In this document: positions 6,328 to 15,923 of the stretch, in pieces
How positions within the stretch are numbered: position 1 is the first letter of the stretch
Layout: every line of letters begins with the position of its first letter
From: Verrucomicrobiota bacterium
GTDB lineage: Bacteria; Verrucomicrobiota; Kiritimatiellia; CAJWTS01
Assembly: GCA_027623315.1 (NCBI GenBank)
Contig: JAQBYD010000001.1
Location: 62,001 to 126,000 of the forward strand
Length of the DNA stretch: 64,000 nt
Direction of reading: 5' to 3'
The notes under the pieces: generated by a model
What the model was told of the DNA's origin: nothing
The model's database searches: none
What the model saw: the letters and a program-made list of their open reading frames with translations, nothing else
Position numbers and translations under genes: made by a program

Positions 6328-8715
6328 TCAGGCCTTCTCGATCAGGACCGACCAATGCCCGTCCGGTGCCTTTTCTTGGTTCAGGATCGAATGTCCTTCC
6401 AGTTTCACCGAGTTCGGGACGTTTTCGATCGGCTCCCCGTCGTCGAGCAGGATCTCGAGAGTTTGTCCGGTCTGCATCGTTTCGAGCACCAGCTTGGTCT
6501 TAACGAAATTAATCGGGCAGGCGACGCCGCGGTAATCTTTGAACTGATCGGTATCGCCGTTTCCGGACGCCTCCGCAGGAGCATCGCCCTCCACGAATCC
6601 AGGCGTGTTGTCCTCCTTCACCGGCGTCTCGCAAACGGGATCGACGTTGAACTTGAGCGAGTCGTCCATGCTCTTGTAGAGCGTTTCCATGGTCTCCACG
6701 AGGCCCGTCACGCGTTCACGCGCCATTTCGAGCATCTCGTAATCCTTGGCCTTGGCCGCCTCCACGATCGAGCGGAACTTCGCATCAACCAGGTTGGCCT
6801 CGATGAAGTGTTGGGCGAACATGTCAAACGCCTGCGCGTCCGTACGGGCCTCGATGGCGCGAGTCACGAGCAGCATGCGCGCGCAGTGGAACACGGTCTT
6901 GTAGAGTGCGTCGTGCAGGGCGTCACCCTCGAGAGTGTCCAACTGCGGGGCCAGTTGCTTGGCGGCCTTCAGGTCGATGTCGATCATGTCGAAGACGCCG
7001 GCGCAACATTCTGCTTTTTGTCCCTTGAGGAGCGAGAAGCGGTTCTGCGTGCCCCAGTCGTAGAAGTACCCGTCGTCTTCCGGGATCTCGCGGTACTTGT
7101 CAACCAGACGCTTGATGTCTGCGCGGCCGCCGTTGTTCATATACTCGCTGAACCCCTGATAGTTGTTTTTCTTGCCGAGATACTCGGCCAGCAGGTCGCG
7201 CACGAAGGCGGGCGTATCCTGCGCGGGGATGTCGGCGACTTTCTCGGCGAAGCGGGTTTCCCCATCGCCAACGATGGCGCCGGCCATGATGTTATAGGCG
7301 GGCAGCATCTCGCCATCTTTTCGCAAGACCTTTCCAAAGAAACCGAGATCGGCCGCGTGATGACGTCCGCACGTGTTCGGGCATCCCGAAATATGGATTT
7401 TCACGTCCGCCAGTGCGTCGAGATCGAGATCGCTTTCGAGCAGCGTCTTGGTGATCGCGGGCGTTAGGCCGCGCGGGAGGCAGATGCCAAGTTTGCAGGT
7501 GTCGGCGCCGGTGCAGGCCACCAGGTTGGAGATCACCACCGGTGTCGTCGAGAGCGTGTGCAACGTCTGCAGATGGTTGTACACGTTGCCGACATAGCGA
7601 GTCGGAATGTTGCGCAAGTGCAGGTTCTGTACCAGCGAGGTGCGAATGCAGTTCTCGCCGAATGACGCAAGGAAGTCGGCCAGCGCGACCCCGTCGTCGT
7701 TCAGAATATCGCCCAGGTGCAGCGGGATTTTGATCTCCACAAGGCCCTCTTGTTTCTGGGCGAGCACGTAACGACTCTTCCATTGATCAAAGGCCTTGCC
7801 GGAGGCCTCTTCGACCTCCAGGCCGATGGAGTCGTGCGCCACGTTTGCGATTTCAAATGGCGTCGTATCGAGTTCCAGGCCAGGTTCGAGCTGTGCCATC
7901 TCCTCTTCAAGGATACGGCGAATTTCATCCGTGCCGAGTTTCTCGACGAGGAACTTGAAGCGACTCTGATACTTTCGGCGCCGGTCGCCCAGGCGATCGA
8001 AAAGAATCTTAATCCCGCGAGCGATGTAATAGACCCGGGCGTCGGGCACCCAGTCGTAAAGCACTTTCCCCAGGATCGGGTTGGCACCCATGCCGCCACC
8101 GACGTAGACCCTGAAGCCTTTTTGGTCGTCCTGTATCCTGGCGATAAATCCGAGGCAGGTGATCGTTGCGTTGGCGTTGTCTTCGGGTGAGTTCGAGAAG
8201 GCGATCTTGAACTTGCGCGGGAGGTTCCAGGAGTCCTGTTCCGAGATCAGTCGCGTCGTCAGGGCGCTCGCGTAAGGGGCGACGTCAAAAACTTCATCGG
8301 CAGCAACGCCGGAATCATGCGATGCCATGATGTTGCGGATCGTGTTACCGCCACCGCCGCGCGGGGCAAGTCCAACACTGATCAGGCCTTCGTAGACGGG
8401 AATGATGTCTTCCAGGTCGACGTAGTGCAGTTGCACGTCGGTGCGTGTCGTCACGTGGAACTCGGGCGCACCGTAACGTTGCGAGATTTCAGCCACCTTG
8501 CGCAGTTGCGTGGGCGTGATCTGCCCGCCGGGCAGCCGGATGCGGACCATATGCGTGTCGAGCTTACGCTGCTCGTAGATACCATGCGCGACGCGTATGC
8601 CCTTAAACTGGGCGGGGTGAATGTCGCCCTTCTTATAGCCCTCGATATCAGCGTCGAACTGCTCGACCTCTCCCCCCAGTGTGTCTGGAAGGTTATAAAA
8701 TGCCGTCTCACTCAT
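6328..8715 (-). CDS. Sirohaem sulfite/nitrite reductase fused to a C-terminal TusA-like sulfur-carrier domain
   Basis: 795 residues. The N-terminal two thirds is a ferredoxin-type sulfite/nitrite reductase: ferredoxin-like half (DTHMVRIRLPGGQITP, FHVTTRTDVQLHYV), sirohaem-contact region LAPRGGGGNTIRN, and the four [4Fe-4S]-sirohaem cysteines in CTGADTCKLG (C-x5-C) and CPNTCGRH (C-x3-C). Residues about 590-700 form a helical linker (ALYKTVFHCARMLLVTRAIE). Residues 725-795 are a TusA/SirA-like domain (DYRGVACPINFVKTKLVLE) with the sulfur-accepting Cys at 733; the usual CPxP is CPIN here. An AGGAG ribosome site precedes the ATG. It is first in an operon with the Mrp-type carrier. The fusion suggests that reduced sulfur is handed on as a persulfide, but the substrate (sulfite or nitrite) cannot be decided from sequence. 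Confidence 0.93.
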   Translation of the reverse strand: MSETAFYNLPDTLGGEVEQFDADIEGYKKGDIHPAQFKGIRVAHGIYEQRKLDTHMVRIRLPGGQITPTQLRKVAEISQRYGAPEFHVTTRTDVQLHYVDLEDIIPVYEGLISVGLAPRGGGGNTIRNIMASHDSGVAADEVFDVAPYASALTTRLISEQDSWNLPRKFKIAFSNSPEDNANATITCLGFIARIQDDQKGFRVYVGGGMGANPILGKVLYDWVPDARVYYIARGIKILFDRLGDRRRKYQSRFKFLVEKLGTDEIRRILEEEMAQLEPGLELDTTPFEIANVAHDSIGLEVEEASGKAFDQWKSRYVLAQKQEGLVEIKIPLHLGDILNDDGVALADFLASFGENCIRTSLVQNLHLRNIPTRYVGNVYNHLQTLHTLSTTPVVISNLVACTGADTCKLGICLPRGLTPAITKTLLESDLDLDALADVKIHISGCPNTCGRHHAADLGFFGKVLRKDGEMLPAYNIMAGAIVGDGETRFAEKVADIPAQDTPAFVRDLLAEYLGKKNNYQGFSEYMNNGGRADIKRLVDKYREIPEDDGYFYDWGTQNRFSLLKGQKAECCAGVFDMIDIDLKAAKQLAPQLDTLEGDALHDALYKTVFHCARMLLVTRAIEARTDAQAFDMFAQHFIEANLVDAKFRSIVEAAKAKDYEMLEMARERVTGLVETMETLYKSMDDSLKFNVDPVCETPVKEDNTPGFVEGDAPAEASGNGDTDQFKDYRGVACPINFVKTKLVLETMQTGQTLEILLDDGEPIENVPNSVKLEGHSILNQEKAPDGHWSVLIEKA

Positions 8716-8820
8716 CGTTCTTGTCTCCTAGGCGTGTCCACCCGCGTTACCGGCGCAATTCACAAACATTGCTCAAAAACCGCGCAAAGTACAGAATAAA
8801 CGGTTGACCACGATGTAATC

Positions 8821-8856
8821 TCTAGTAAACTTATCGGAATTATATAGATTAGTCAA
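8821..8856 (-). promoter_or_regulatory. AT-rich promoter region of the sulfite/nitrite reductase operon
   Basis: The 322-base gap between the reductase gene and the divergent small gene contains an AT-rich island. On the minus strand TTGACT (8856-8851) lies 17 bases before TAAGTT (8833-8828), a weak sigma70-type pair. The sequence between resembles an Rrf2-type operator in composition, but no clear palindrome is present. Confidence 0.35.
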
Positions 8857-8934
8857 CCCCATCGGTCCAGAAATATTTGAGCTCAGGGCTGGAATTCGCG
8901 CGCGGCCCTTATATGGTATGCCGTTCGCAAGCAG

Positions 8935-9012
8935 ACGCCCCGGTGGGGGTGTTTGTAATTAGCCCTCACCCCCTGTATCGGGGCTCGCTGCCGCGGGCCC
9001 CGCGACGGGGCC
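8935..9012 (+). promoter_or_regulatory. Structured leader with two GC-rich hairpins before the 74-residue gene
   Basis: Two stem-loops precede the small gene at 9038. The first pairs ACGCCCC (8935-8941) with GGGGTGT (8946-8952), one G-U pair, followed by TTGTAATT, which looks like an intrinsic terminator or attenuator. The second pairs GGCCCCG (8996-9002) with CGGGGCC (9006-9012) around a three-base loop. No known riboswitch class was recognised. Confidence 0.4.
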
Positions 9013-9037
9013 GGCCGCAGAAGAGACGGAGAATGTC

Positions 9038-9262
9038 ATGACGGACGATCAGAGACAAGCGTTGGAGACGTTGTGGAGGATGTACGGCCACGACGGACCC
9101 AAGTGGACCATCGGCAATCACAAATTGATTCAGCGCCTGCTTCATGTGCCCGACGCCGGGCTCGAGGCATCGATCGAGCGTTACAATGCGATGATGGACA
9201 ATGATCCGGATAAAGCCATCACGGCCGAGTGCGTTGCGGAACTGAAGAAAGTATTGCGCTAG
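9038..9262 (+). CDS. Small hypothetical acidic protein
   Basis: 74 residues, starting at an ATG preceded by a good GGAG ribosome site (GACGGAGAATGTC). The sequence is mostly helical (MTDDQRQALETLWRMYGHDG, LIQRLLHVPDAGLEASIERY, ECVAELKKVLR) with no cysteine and no membrane segment. I do not recognise the family. It lies alone between the divergent reductase operon and metH, 132 bases before metH, and may share a transcript with it. The ribosome site and codon use like the neighbours support a real gene. Confidence 0.6.
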   Translation: MTDDQRQALETLWRMYGHDGPKWTIGNHKLIQRLLHVPDAGLEASIERYNAMMDNDPDKAITAECVAELKKVLR

Positions 9263-9330
9263 GCTGCGCCTGGGGAGATGGGCTTTCGACTACGATGACG
9301 ATCAGACAATTTCCTGGGTCTGCGCGCTGA

Positions 9331-9369
9331 GCGGCACGGCTGCCGATAACGTCGTCGGCCGCGTGCTGC
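9331..9369 (+). promoter_or_regulatory. Nested stem-loop in the metH leader
   Basis: Just before metH an outer stem GCGGCACG (9331-9338) pairs with CGTGCTGC (9362-9369), one G-U pair, and encloses an inner stem GCCGA (9342-9346) with TCGGC (9355-9359). The ATG is 25 bases downstream and has no strong ribosome site. The structure could control metH translation. It does not match the conserved cores of the cobalamin, SAM or SAH riboswitches that I know. Confidence 0.35.
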
Positions 9370-9394
9370 CTCCCGGCGCGGGACACGCGTCGAC

Positions 9395-12300
9395 ATGAAG
9401 CACGACACCGCACATCCTGTTTACGACCTCCTTCGCCAGCGCATCGTTGTGCTCGACGGAGCGATGGGCACGATGATCCAGCCGCACGGACTCGGGGAGT
9501 CCGACTTCCGCGGCGACCGCTTCGGGGATCACCCGCAGGACCTGAAAGGCAACAACGATCTACTCTCGATCGTGCGCCCCGATGTGATTGTCGATATTCA
9601 TCGTCAGTTCCTCGATGCCGGTGCCGATATCATCGAGACCAACACCTTCAATTCCACGGGCATCTCGCAGTCCGACTACGCCCTCGAAGCGCTCGTGCCC
9701 GAACTGAATGAGGCCAGCGCACGCCTGGCGCGCCAGGCCGCGGATGAGTTCACCGCACGCGACTCGTCGCGACCGCGTTTCGTCGCGGGAGCGCTCGGGC
9801 CGACCACGCGCTCGGCCTGTACGGTTACCGACGTCGAGCGGCCCGGCTTTCGTGCCGTCTCATTCGACGAACTCGTGGTGGCCTACCAGGAACAGGCTCG
9901 CGCACTGCTGGCCGGTGGGGTCGACCTCCTGCTTGTTGAGACCATCTTCGATACGTTGAACGGTAAGGCGGCTCTTTTCGCAATTGAAGAGCTTTTTGAC
10001 GAGGTCGGGCGCCGCGTTCCCGTGATGGCCTCGGCCACGATCGTGGGCAAAGACGGCCGGAACCTCTCCGGGCAGACGATCGGCGCCTTCTGGATCTCGG
10101 TCTCCCACGCGCCGCTGCTGAGCGTGGGCATCAACTGCGCCCTCGGGGCCGAGGAGATGCGCCCCCACATTGAGGAACTGGCCACGATCGCATCGTGCTA
10201 CGTGAGCTGCTACCCGAACGCGGGTTTGCCCAACGAACTGGGTCAGTACGACCAGACGCCGGATCAGATGGCCGGCTACATCGAGGACTTCGCCGCCAGC
10301 GGATTTCTCAACATCGTCGGCGGCTGTTGCGGGACCACGCCCGAGCACATTCGGCGCGTCGCCGAAACCGTTGCCGGCGTTAAGCCGCGGATCATCGCAG
10401 ACAAGAGCCCCTACACGCAGCTCTGTGGGCTTGAACCCCTGACGATGCGGCCGGACGCGAACTTCATGATGGTCGGCGAGCGAACCAACGTGACCGGCTC
10501 ACAGGTCTTCGCGCGATTGATCAAGGAGGACCAGATGGAACGCGCGGTGGATGTCGCGCGTCAACAGGTCGACAACGGCGCGTCCATCGTCGATGTCAAC
10601 ATGGATGAAGGACTGATTGACTCCGAAGCCACCATGGCCTCCTTTTTGAATCTCATCGGCGCCGAGCCCGACATCTGCCGCGTGCCGATCATGGTCGATT
10701 CCTCGAAATGGTCCGTCATCGAAGAGGGCCTCAAGCGCGTGCAGGGCAAGGGCGTCGTGAACTCGATCAGCCTGAAGGAGGGCGAGGAGCCCTTCAAGCG
10801 CCAGGCCCGCCTGGCGAAGCGCTACGGCGCCGCCGTGATCGTGATGGCTTTCGACGAGACCGGCCAGGCCGACACGCGTGAGCGCAAGGTGGGAATCACG
10901 GCGCGCGCGTACCGAATTCTGACGGAGGACGTCGGGTTCGATCCGCGGGACATCATTTTTGATGTGAACGTTTTCGCCGTGGCCACGGGCATGGAGGAGC
11001 ACAACGGTTACGCCGTGGATTTCATCGAAGCGGTGCGTGAATTAAAGCAGCGCTTCCCGGAGTGTCATTTCAGTGGCGGCGTCAGCAATCTCTCGTTTTC
11101 GTTCCGCGGCAACAACGCGGTGCGCGAGGCCATGCACTCCGTGTTTCTCTACCACGCCGTGCACGCGGGCATGGACATGGGCATCGTCAACGCCGGGCAG
11201 TTGGCGATCTACGACGACATTCCGACCGACTTGCGTGAGCGCTGCGAAGATGTCGTGCTGAACCGTCGCCGCGACGCCACGGAGCGACTGCTCGAGTTTG
11301 CCGCGACCGTCGAACAGGGGGATGGGCCCGCCCGGCGTGAGGACCAGGAATGGCGTAGTTGGGATGTCAACAAGCGCCTCGAGCACGCCCTGGTCAAAGG
11401 GGTGGACACGTTTGTCGTCGAGGACACGGAAGAGGCACGACTGCAGGCGGCGCGTCCGCTCGACGTGATTGAAGGGCCCCTCATGGACGGCATGAACGTG
11501 GTCGGCGACCTCTTCGGAGACGGGAAAATGTTCTTACCGCAAGTCGTGAAGAGCGCACGCGTCATGAAGAAGGCGGTTGCGCACCTTGAGCCGTTTATCG
11601 AGGCGGCCAAAGAGGAAGGCGCCGCCGCCGCCGGTAAGATCGTGATGGCGACTGTGAAGGGGGATGTGCACGACATCGGCAAGAATATCGTCGGCGTGGT
11701 GCTGGCCTGCAACAACTACCAGATCATCGATCTCGGGGTGATGGTGCCGTGCGAAAAAATCCTGCAAACCGCGCGTGATGAGAAGGCGGACATTATCGGT
11801 CTCAGTGGATTGATCACCCCATCCCTCGACGAGATGGTACACGTGGCCAGCGAGATGGAGCGGCAGAAGGTCGATTTGCCGCTTCTGATCGGCGGAGCGA
11901 CGACGTCCGAGACGCACACGGCGATTAAGATTCTGCCCGCGTTCTCCGGCATTACGATACACGTCAAGGACGCCTCAAGGTGCGTCGGTGTGGTGGCGAG
12001 CCTGATTAACCCCGAGACGCGGGATGCGGTCGGCGCTGCAGCCCGCGCGAAGTACGTCGACATCGCGGAGCGCCGCAAGGCGAATGCCGGGGCGCGCAAG
12101 AGCGTGACCATCCAGGAGGCGCGACGCAATTCGTTCCACGCAGACTGGACGCAATACGCCCCGCCGGCCCCGCCGGAACTGGGGCTTCAGACCTTCGAGA
12201 ATTACTCGCTGGCGAAAATAGCCGACGGTATCGATTGGACCCCGTTCTTCATGGCGTGGGAGTTGGCCGGCCGGTTTCCGAAAATTCTCGACGACGAGAA

Positions 12301-13081
12301 GGTCGGCGAACAGGCGCGGGAACTTTACAAGGACGCCGAGGCGATGCTCGAATTGGTGGTGAACGAGAATCTGCTCACGGCCAACGGCGTGATTGGCTTC
12401 TGGGCGGCCAACAGCGTGGGCGACGACATCGAACTCTATACCGACAACTCAAGATCGGAAGTCGCGGCCTGCATTCACACGCTACGCCAGCAAACGGTCA
12501 TGGCCGGAGGCAAACCGAATCACGCGCTCGCGGATTTTGTGGCGCCGCGCGAGTCCGCGACACCGGATTACCTTGGCGGCTTTGCCGTGACTTCGGGCGT
12601 CGGTATCGACGCACTCGTGAAGCAGTACGAAGACGATCACGACGATTACAGCAGCATCATGATCAAGGCCCTGGCCGATCGTCTTGCCGAGGCATTCGCC
12701 GAGCATCTGCATCAGCGCGTGCGCAAGGAGTTTTGGGGCTATGCAGGCGACGAGGATCTCTCGAAGCGGGATCTCATCCGCGAGCAGTATCGCGGCATCC
12801 GCCCGGCGCCGGGATATCCGGCGTGTCCGGATCATACCGAGAAGCGTACGCTCTTCGACCTGCTCGGCGCCGAGGAGAATGCAGGCATGTCCTTGAGCGA
12901 AAACTTCGCCATGCTGCCCGCCGCGGCGGTCAGTGGATTCTACTTCTCCCACCCCGAGTCGCGCTACTTCCAGCTCGGTAAAATCGAGAAGGACCAGGTC
13001 GAGGACTACGCCCGCCGCAAGGGCATGTCCGTCGCCGAGACCGAACGCTGGCTGCGCCCGAATCTGGGGTACGATGCCTGA
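9395..13081 (+). CDS. metH: Cobalamin-dependent methionine synthase
   Basis: 1228 residues, almost the same length as E. coli MetH, so all four modules are present. The homocysteine domain starts [10 protein letters not shown] and has the zinc cysteines INCALG (C248) and GGCCGTTP (C311, C312). A pterin-binding methyltetrahydrofolate domain follows ([31 protein letters not shown]). The B12 domain has DVHDIGKN with the cobalt-ligating His759. The C-terminal reactivation domain has the SAM-binding [15 protein letters not shown]. The enzyme transfers the methyl group of 5-methyltetrahydrofolate to homocysteine in the cytoplasm and needs B12. It stands alone on its strand; a nested stem-loop lies in its leader. 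Confidence 0.98.
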   Translation: MKHDTAHPVYDLLRQRIVVLDGAMGTMIQPHGLGESDFRGDRFGDHPQDLKGNNDLLSIVRPDVIVDIHRQFLDAGADIIETNTFNSTGISQSDYALEALVPELNEASARLARQAADEFTARDSSRPRFVAGALGPTTRSACTVTDVERPGFRAVSFDELVVAYQEQARALLAGGVDLLLVETIFDTLNGKAALFAIEELFDEVGRRVPVMASATIVGKDGRNLSGQTIGAFWISVSHAPLLSVGINCALGAEEMRPHIEELATIASCYVSCYPNAGLPNELGQYDQTPDQMAGYIEDFAASGFLNIVGGCCGTTPEHIRRVAETVAGVKPRIIADKSPYTQLCGLEPLTMRPDANFMMVGERTNVTGSQVFARLIKEDQMERAVDVARQQVDNGASIVDVNMDEGLIDSEATMASFLNLIGAEPDICRVPIMVDSSKWSVIEEGLKRVQGKGVVNSISLKEGEEPFKRQARLAKRYGAAVIVMAFDETGQADTRERKVGITARAYRILTEDVGFDPRDIIFDVNVFAVATGMEEHNGYAVDFIEAVRELKQRFPECHFSGGVSNLSFSFRGNNAVREAMHSVFLYHAVHAGMDMGIVNAGQLAIYDDIPTDLRERCEDVVLNRRRDATERLLEFAATVEQGDGPARREDQEWRSWDVNKRLEHALVKGVDTFVVEDTEEARLQAARPLDVIEGPLMDGMNVVGDLFGDGKMFLPQVVKSARVMKKAVAHLEPFIEAAKEEGAAAAGKIVMATVKGDVHDIGKNIVGVVLACNNYQIIDLGVMVPCEKILQTARDEKADIIGLSGLITPSLDEMVHVASEMERQKVDLPLLIGGATTSETHTAIKILPAFSGITIHVKDASRCVGVVASLINPETRDAVGAAARAKYVDIAERRKANAGARKSVTIQEARRNSFHADWTQYAPPAPPELGLQTFENYSLAKIADGIDWTPFFMAWELAGRFPKILDDEKVGEQARELYKDAEAMLELVVNENLLTANGVIGFWAANSVGDDIELYTDNSRSEVAACIHTLRQQTVMAGGKPNHALADFVAPRESATPDYLGGFAVTSGVGIDALVKQYEDDHDDYSSIMIKALADRLAEAFAEHLHQRVRKEFWGYAGDEDLSKRDLIREQYRGIRPAPGYPACPDHTEKRTLFDLLGAEENAGMSLSENFAMLPAAAVSGFYFSHPESRYFQLGKIEKDQVEDYARRKGMSVAETERWLRPNLGYDA

Positions 13082-13116
13082 GACTCTACGGCGGCGATAG
13101 TTGGGAGTGCATTCGC

Positions 13117-13434
13117 TGCGAGTCGGGACGAGAGCTCCGGCCACGCAATCGTGGAGACAAGATCGTAAAATGGCGCCAGGCGTCTTTCGCCTCGCCGGTA
13201 GAGCATTGCGTAGTTCTTGCCGTGTGCATCGGCGTTGCCGATCACCATATTGAAGATCAGCCCATCAATGAAGGAGCGAATATCAAGCACCGGTGTCGTC
13301 GACCATTCCCGCAGCAGCTCCATGCAATCGCGAACAAGCGGGCCGCCTTCCTGCTGGTACTTGTGTTCGGGAGGGTGGCCGAGGGCCTGGCAGAAGTCCT
13401 CCTGATGCAGTCGTACGGCCGTCGCATCGGCCGG
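13117..13434 (-). pseudogene. Remnant of a HipA-type kinase toxin (catalytic C-terminal segment)
   Basis: Read on the minus strand, this open stretch encodes RLHQEDFCQALGHPPEHKYQ, then DIRSFIDGLIFNMVIGNADA, HGKNYAMLY and LAPFYDLVSTIAWPELSSRLA. These are core HipA kinase motifs: the QEDF..ALG segment, the NADxHxKN catalytic loop and the PxYD metal-binding loop. The stretch is bounded upstream by an in-frame TGA (13437-13435) and downstream similarity stops after SSRLA, where the sequence runs into the end of metH. About 106 of some 400 residues remain and no HipB antitoxin is present. It is a decayed toxin-antitoxin locus, not a functional toxin. Confidence 0.82.
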
Positions 13435-13502
13435 TCATGCGAACGTCTTCCGGGTCAACAGCCTTCCCGAAGCGAGTAGCCACCCACATACATGGCGCGC
13501 CA

Positions 13503-15923
13503 CTACGGAATCGCGACGCGGACGCGATAGTGTCGCCGGCCTGAATGGACGTTGGTGTCGATCATCGATTGCGCCGGCCCGGTCCCCGGGATGTTGGTCT
13601 GACCGGTCACGCTCGACCAGGTGCCGCTCCCGATATGTCCCGCATATTCAAGCGAGTAGACGCGTGACGTCGACCCATCGAACGTAACGACGATGCCGGG
13701 TCCGTTCGAGATGGCCCCGATGTGGAAAAAGGCACTGGCGTTCGTCGGGTCGGTGTCCGCTGCGAACTCTTTCCACGTGGCCACGAAATCCCCGTCCTGG
13801 TCGTCAAGTGCCGCCGTGTCGTTGGTGCCGAGCCCGGATTCGGCGAGCCACCACTGCGGAACCTGGTTGGTGACGAGAATCGGATCGAAGACGGCGGTCA
13901 CGGAGCGGTTCGAGTCCATCACGATCGACGCCGGGTTCGTGGCCGTCGTCAGATCGCCGGTCCATTCGCCGAACGTGAAGTAGTTTGACGCTATGGCCGT
14001 CAGCGTCGCCGACGCGCCCGCAATGTAGCGGCCGGATTCCGGCTGCACCGCACCCCGGCCCGATGCCGTGGCGGCCAGTCCCCAAGTCTGGATGTCTTTT
14101 ACCATCGTGAACGTGTCGAGCACCGTCGGCGTGTTTCCTATATACGTGACGTCCATGCGCCCCGTGTTCACGTCGATCGCCACCGATCCGAGTTCCAGCA
14201 GCGAGAGATACATGACGGGATGATCGAGGGTGCCTCCGGACAATTTCCCGGAACTGCCCGCAACGACATAGACCGCGCCGTTGGTTACTCCCTTGTCGTA
14301 GACGCCGTCGATCTCCTCGCGCCCGCCCCCTGGGCCGGTGACGTGCTGCGGTGGAAAGTTGCTTGAGAATCCGTAATGACCGTCGATCATGGAGGAGCGC
14401 TCGTAGGCGTGACTGTGCCCGCACAAGACGAGATCGACCCCGGCATCCTCAAGAATCGGGAGCGCGCGTTGCCGCATCTCAAAGAGCCGGCTCTCGCTGT
14501 CCGAATCGTGCGACCCCTTGCTGTAGGGCGGATGATGCCAGAACGCGATGATCCACTGCTGCGTCGTCAGGGCCAGATCGTCCACGAGCCACGTCATCAT
14601 CGTGCCGTTTGTCGTGCGGTTGATATCGAATGAATTCAGACACACAAAATGAATATTGGCATAGTCGAAGGAATAGTAGGCCTCGGTTCCCGACGCCCGC
14701 CCGCCGGCCTCCGCGGAGCGTGGAAAGGTGAAGAGTTCATAGTAGGGCCCTGACTGCGCCGTCGAGGATGACGAGTGGCCCTCGTGATTGCCGAAGGTCG
14801 ACCAGAGCACGGTATCGCGTAGCGTATCGGGATACGTGTCGAACACCGCGGCCTGGTACTGGTCGTCCGTGCCGTCGTTGTAGGCGTTGTCCCCCAGCAT
14901 CAGGACGAGGTTCGCCGGCCGGTTCGAGCTCCACGTGGCGAAGGCGTCGCGGACGTCCCGGGCGTTCTGGTTGGCTGTGCCGGGGTCGCCGAGGACCCAG
15001 ACGCGCGTGGCTTGTGGAGTTCCCGGGACGGGCGCGGTGCTAAACACGTGATTGGAATCGCCGCCGGTGAGCACCTGCTTGGTCGTCCCGACACTGTAAA
15101 CATATCCGGTGCACGCGCTGAGCGCGCCCAGCGCCACAACGTGCTCGGTGCGGAGTCCGCTGATCGTGTTGGTGACGCGAGACGTCTCCGACTCTAGACC
15201 GAATCGAACGGTGCTGTCGGTCCCTACGTTCGTGCGCCAACGCACGACCATGCCCGTGTGCGTCGATAGCTGCAGGTAGGGGCCGCGCACCACGGAGATC
15301 GGCAACTCGTTGGTGCGGACCGTCAGTTCAAAATCGAAACTCACGTCAGAACTCGTCGGCAGAGCCTGGTGAATCTCGCAGCCGAGGATGTTGGTCCCCG
15401 CCATGGCGAACGGCGCGGTGAGGATCGCGCGCTCCACGAGGATCTCCTCGACACCCGGGCCCACGGCTGAGAACGCGCGTGTCAGGTAGTCGACCGATCC
15501 GTTCGCCATATTATTGCGCCACACTTCGTCGCCGTTGAGGTAGACGACGGCACCATCATCGCGTTTCATGCGCATATAGATCTGCGGAACCTGGGCCAGG
15601 TTCGTGATCACGAACGCGCGCCGGAAGTAGGTCGTGATGTACCTATTGTTCGAGTCTCCGCCAAAGCCGATCACGGTAGCTTCGTCGCCGTCCCCGTATC
15701 CAAGCTCCGCGGGGGCATTGCTCCACGAGCTGTCGTTAAAGTTGGTCGCGCTCCAGGCCGTACCCTGGTCGCTGCCGTCGTCAAGATAACGCCAGGAGGA
15801 GCCGAACGGGATCAACGTCGTGTCCGCGCAGCACGTCAATCCGCTCGCGAGCAGCCCGAGCAGCCCGAGCAGCCACGCGGCGACGACGGAATTTGAGAAA
15901 GGGCTGCGCGGGAGTCTACTCAT
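13503..15923 (-). CDS. Secreted purple-acid-phosphatase-like metallophosphoesterase
   Basis: 806 residues. Signal peptide near residues 13-34 (VVAAWLLGLLGLLASGL). Residues 35-210 form a jelly-roll-like domain (SSWRYLDDGSDQGTAW, MRMKRDDGAVVYLNGDEVWR). A fibronectin-III-like domain follows (VRGPYLQLSTHTGMVVRWRT), as in purple acid phosphatases. The metallophosphoesterase core has GDPG, MLGDNAYNDG, FGNHEGH, FWHHPPYSKG and CGHSHAYERS, the D, GDxx(Y), GNHE, HxxP and GHxH motifs that bind two metals. The C-terminal third holds an InlB-like beta-repeat (GRGAVQPESGRYIAGASATL), a DDQDGDFVATWKEF calcium-type segment and a tail ending YRVRVAIP. Its ATG overlaps the stop of the upstream TPR gene by eight bases, so the two are coupled. 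Phosphate release outside the cell is likely; the substrate is unknown. Confidence 0.9.
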   Translation of the reverse strand: MSRLPRSPFSNSVVAAWLLGLLGLLASGLTCCADTTLIPFGSSWRYLDDGSDQGTAWSATNFNDSSWSNAPAELGYGDGDEATVIGFGGDSNNRYITTYFRRAFVITNLAQVPQIYMRMKRDDGAVVYLNGDEVWRNNMANGSVDYLTRAFSAVGPGVEEILVERAILTAPFAMAGTNILGCEIHQALPTSSDVSFDFELTVRTNELPISVVRGPYLQLSTHTGMVVRWRTNVGTDSTVRFGLESETSRVTNTISGLRTEHVVALGALSACTGYVYSVGTTKQVLTGGDSNHVFSTAPVPGTPQATRVWVLGDPGTANQNARDVRDAFATWSSNRPANLVLMLGDNAYNDGTDDQYQAAVFDTYPDTLRDTVLWSTFGNHEGHSSSSTAQSGPYYELFTFPRSAEAGGRASGTEAYYSFDYANIHFVCLNSFDINRTTNGTMMTWLVDDLALTTQQWIIAFWHHPPYSKGSHDSDSESRLFEMRQRALPILEDAGVDLVLCGHSHAYERSSMIDGHYGFSSNFPPQHVTGPGGGREEIDGVYDKGVTNGAVYVVAGSSGKLSGGTLDHPVMYLSLLELGSVAIDVNTGRMDVTYIGNTPTVLDTFTMVKDIQTWGLAATASGRGAVQPESGRYIAGASATLTAIASNYFTFGEWTGDLTTATNPASIVMDSNRSVTAVFDPILVTNQVPQWWLAESGLGTNDTAALDDQDGDFVATWKEFAADTDPTNASAFFHIGAISNGPGIVVTFDGSTSRVYSLEYAGHIGSGTWSSVTGQTNIPGTGPAQSMIDTNVHSGRRHYRVRVAIP

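Noticed and set aside
6064-7467. 467-codon open frame on the plus strand antisense to the reductase gene
   Set aside because: It is a GC-driven shadow frame; the opposite strand carries all catalytic motifs of a known enzyme.
9263-9394. Cobalamin or SAM riboswitch before metH
   Set aside because: The leader is only 132 bases and no B12-box, SAM-box or SAH core could be recognised; only an unassigned stem-loop is reported.
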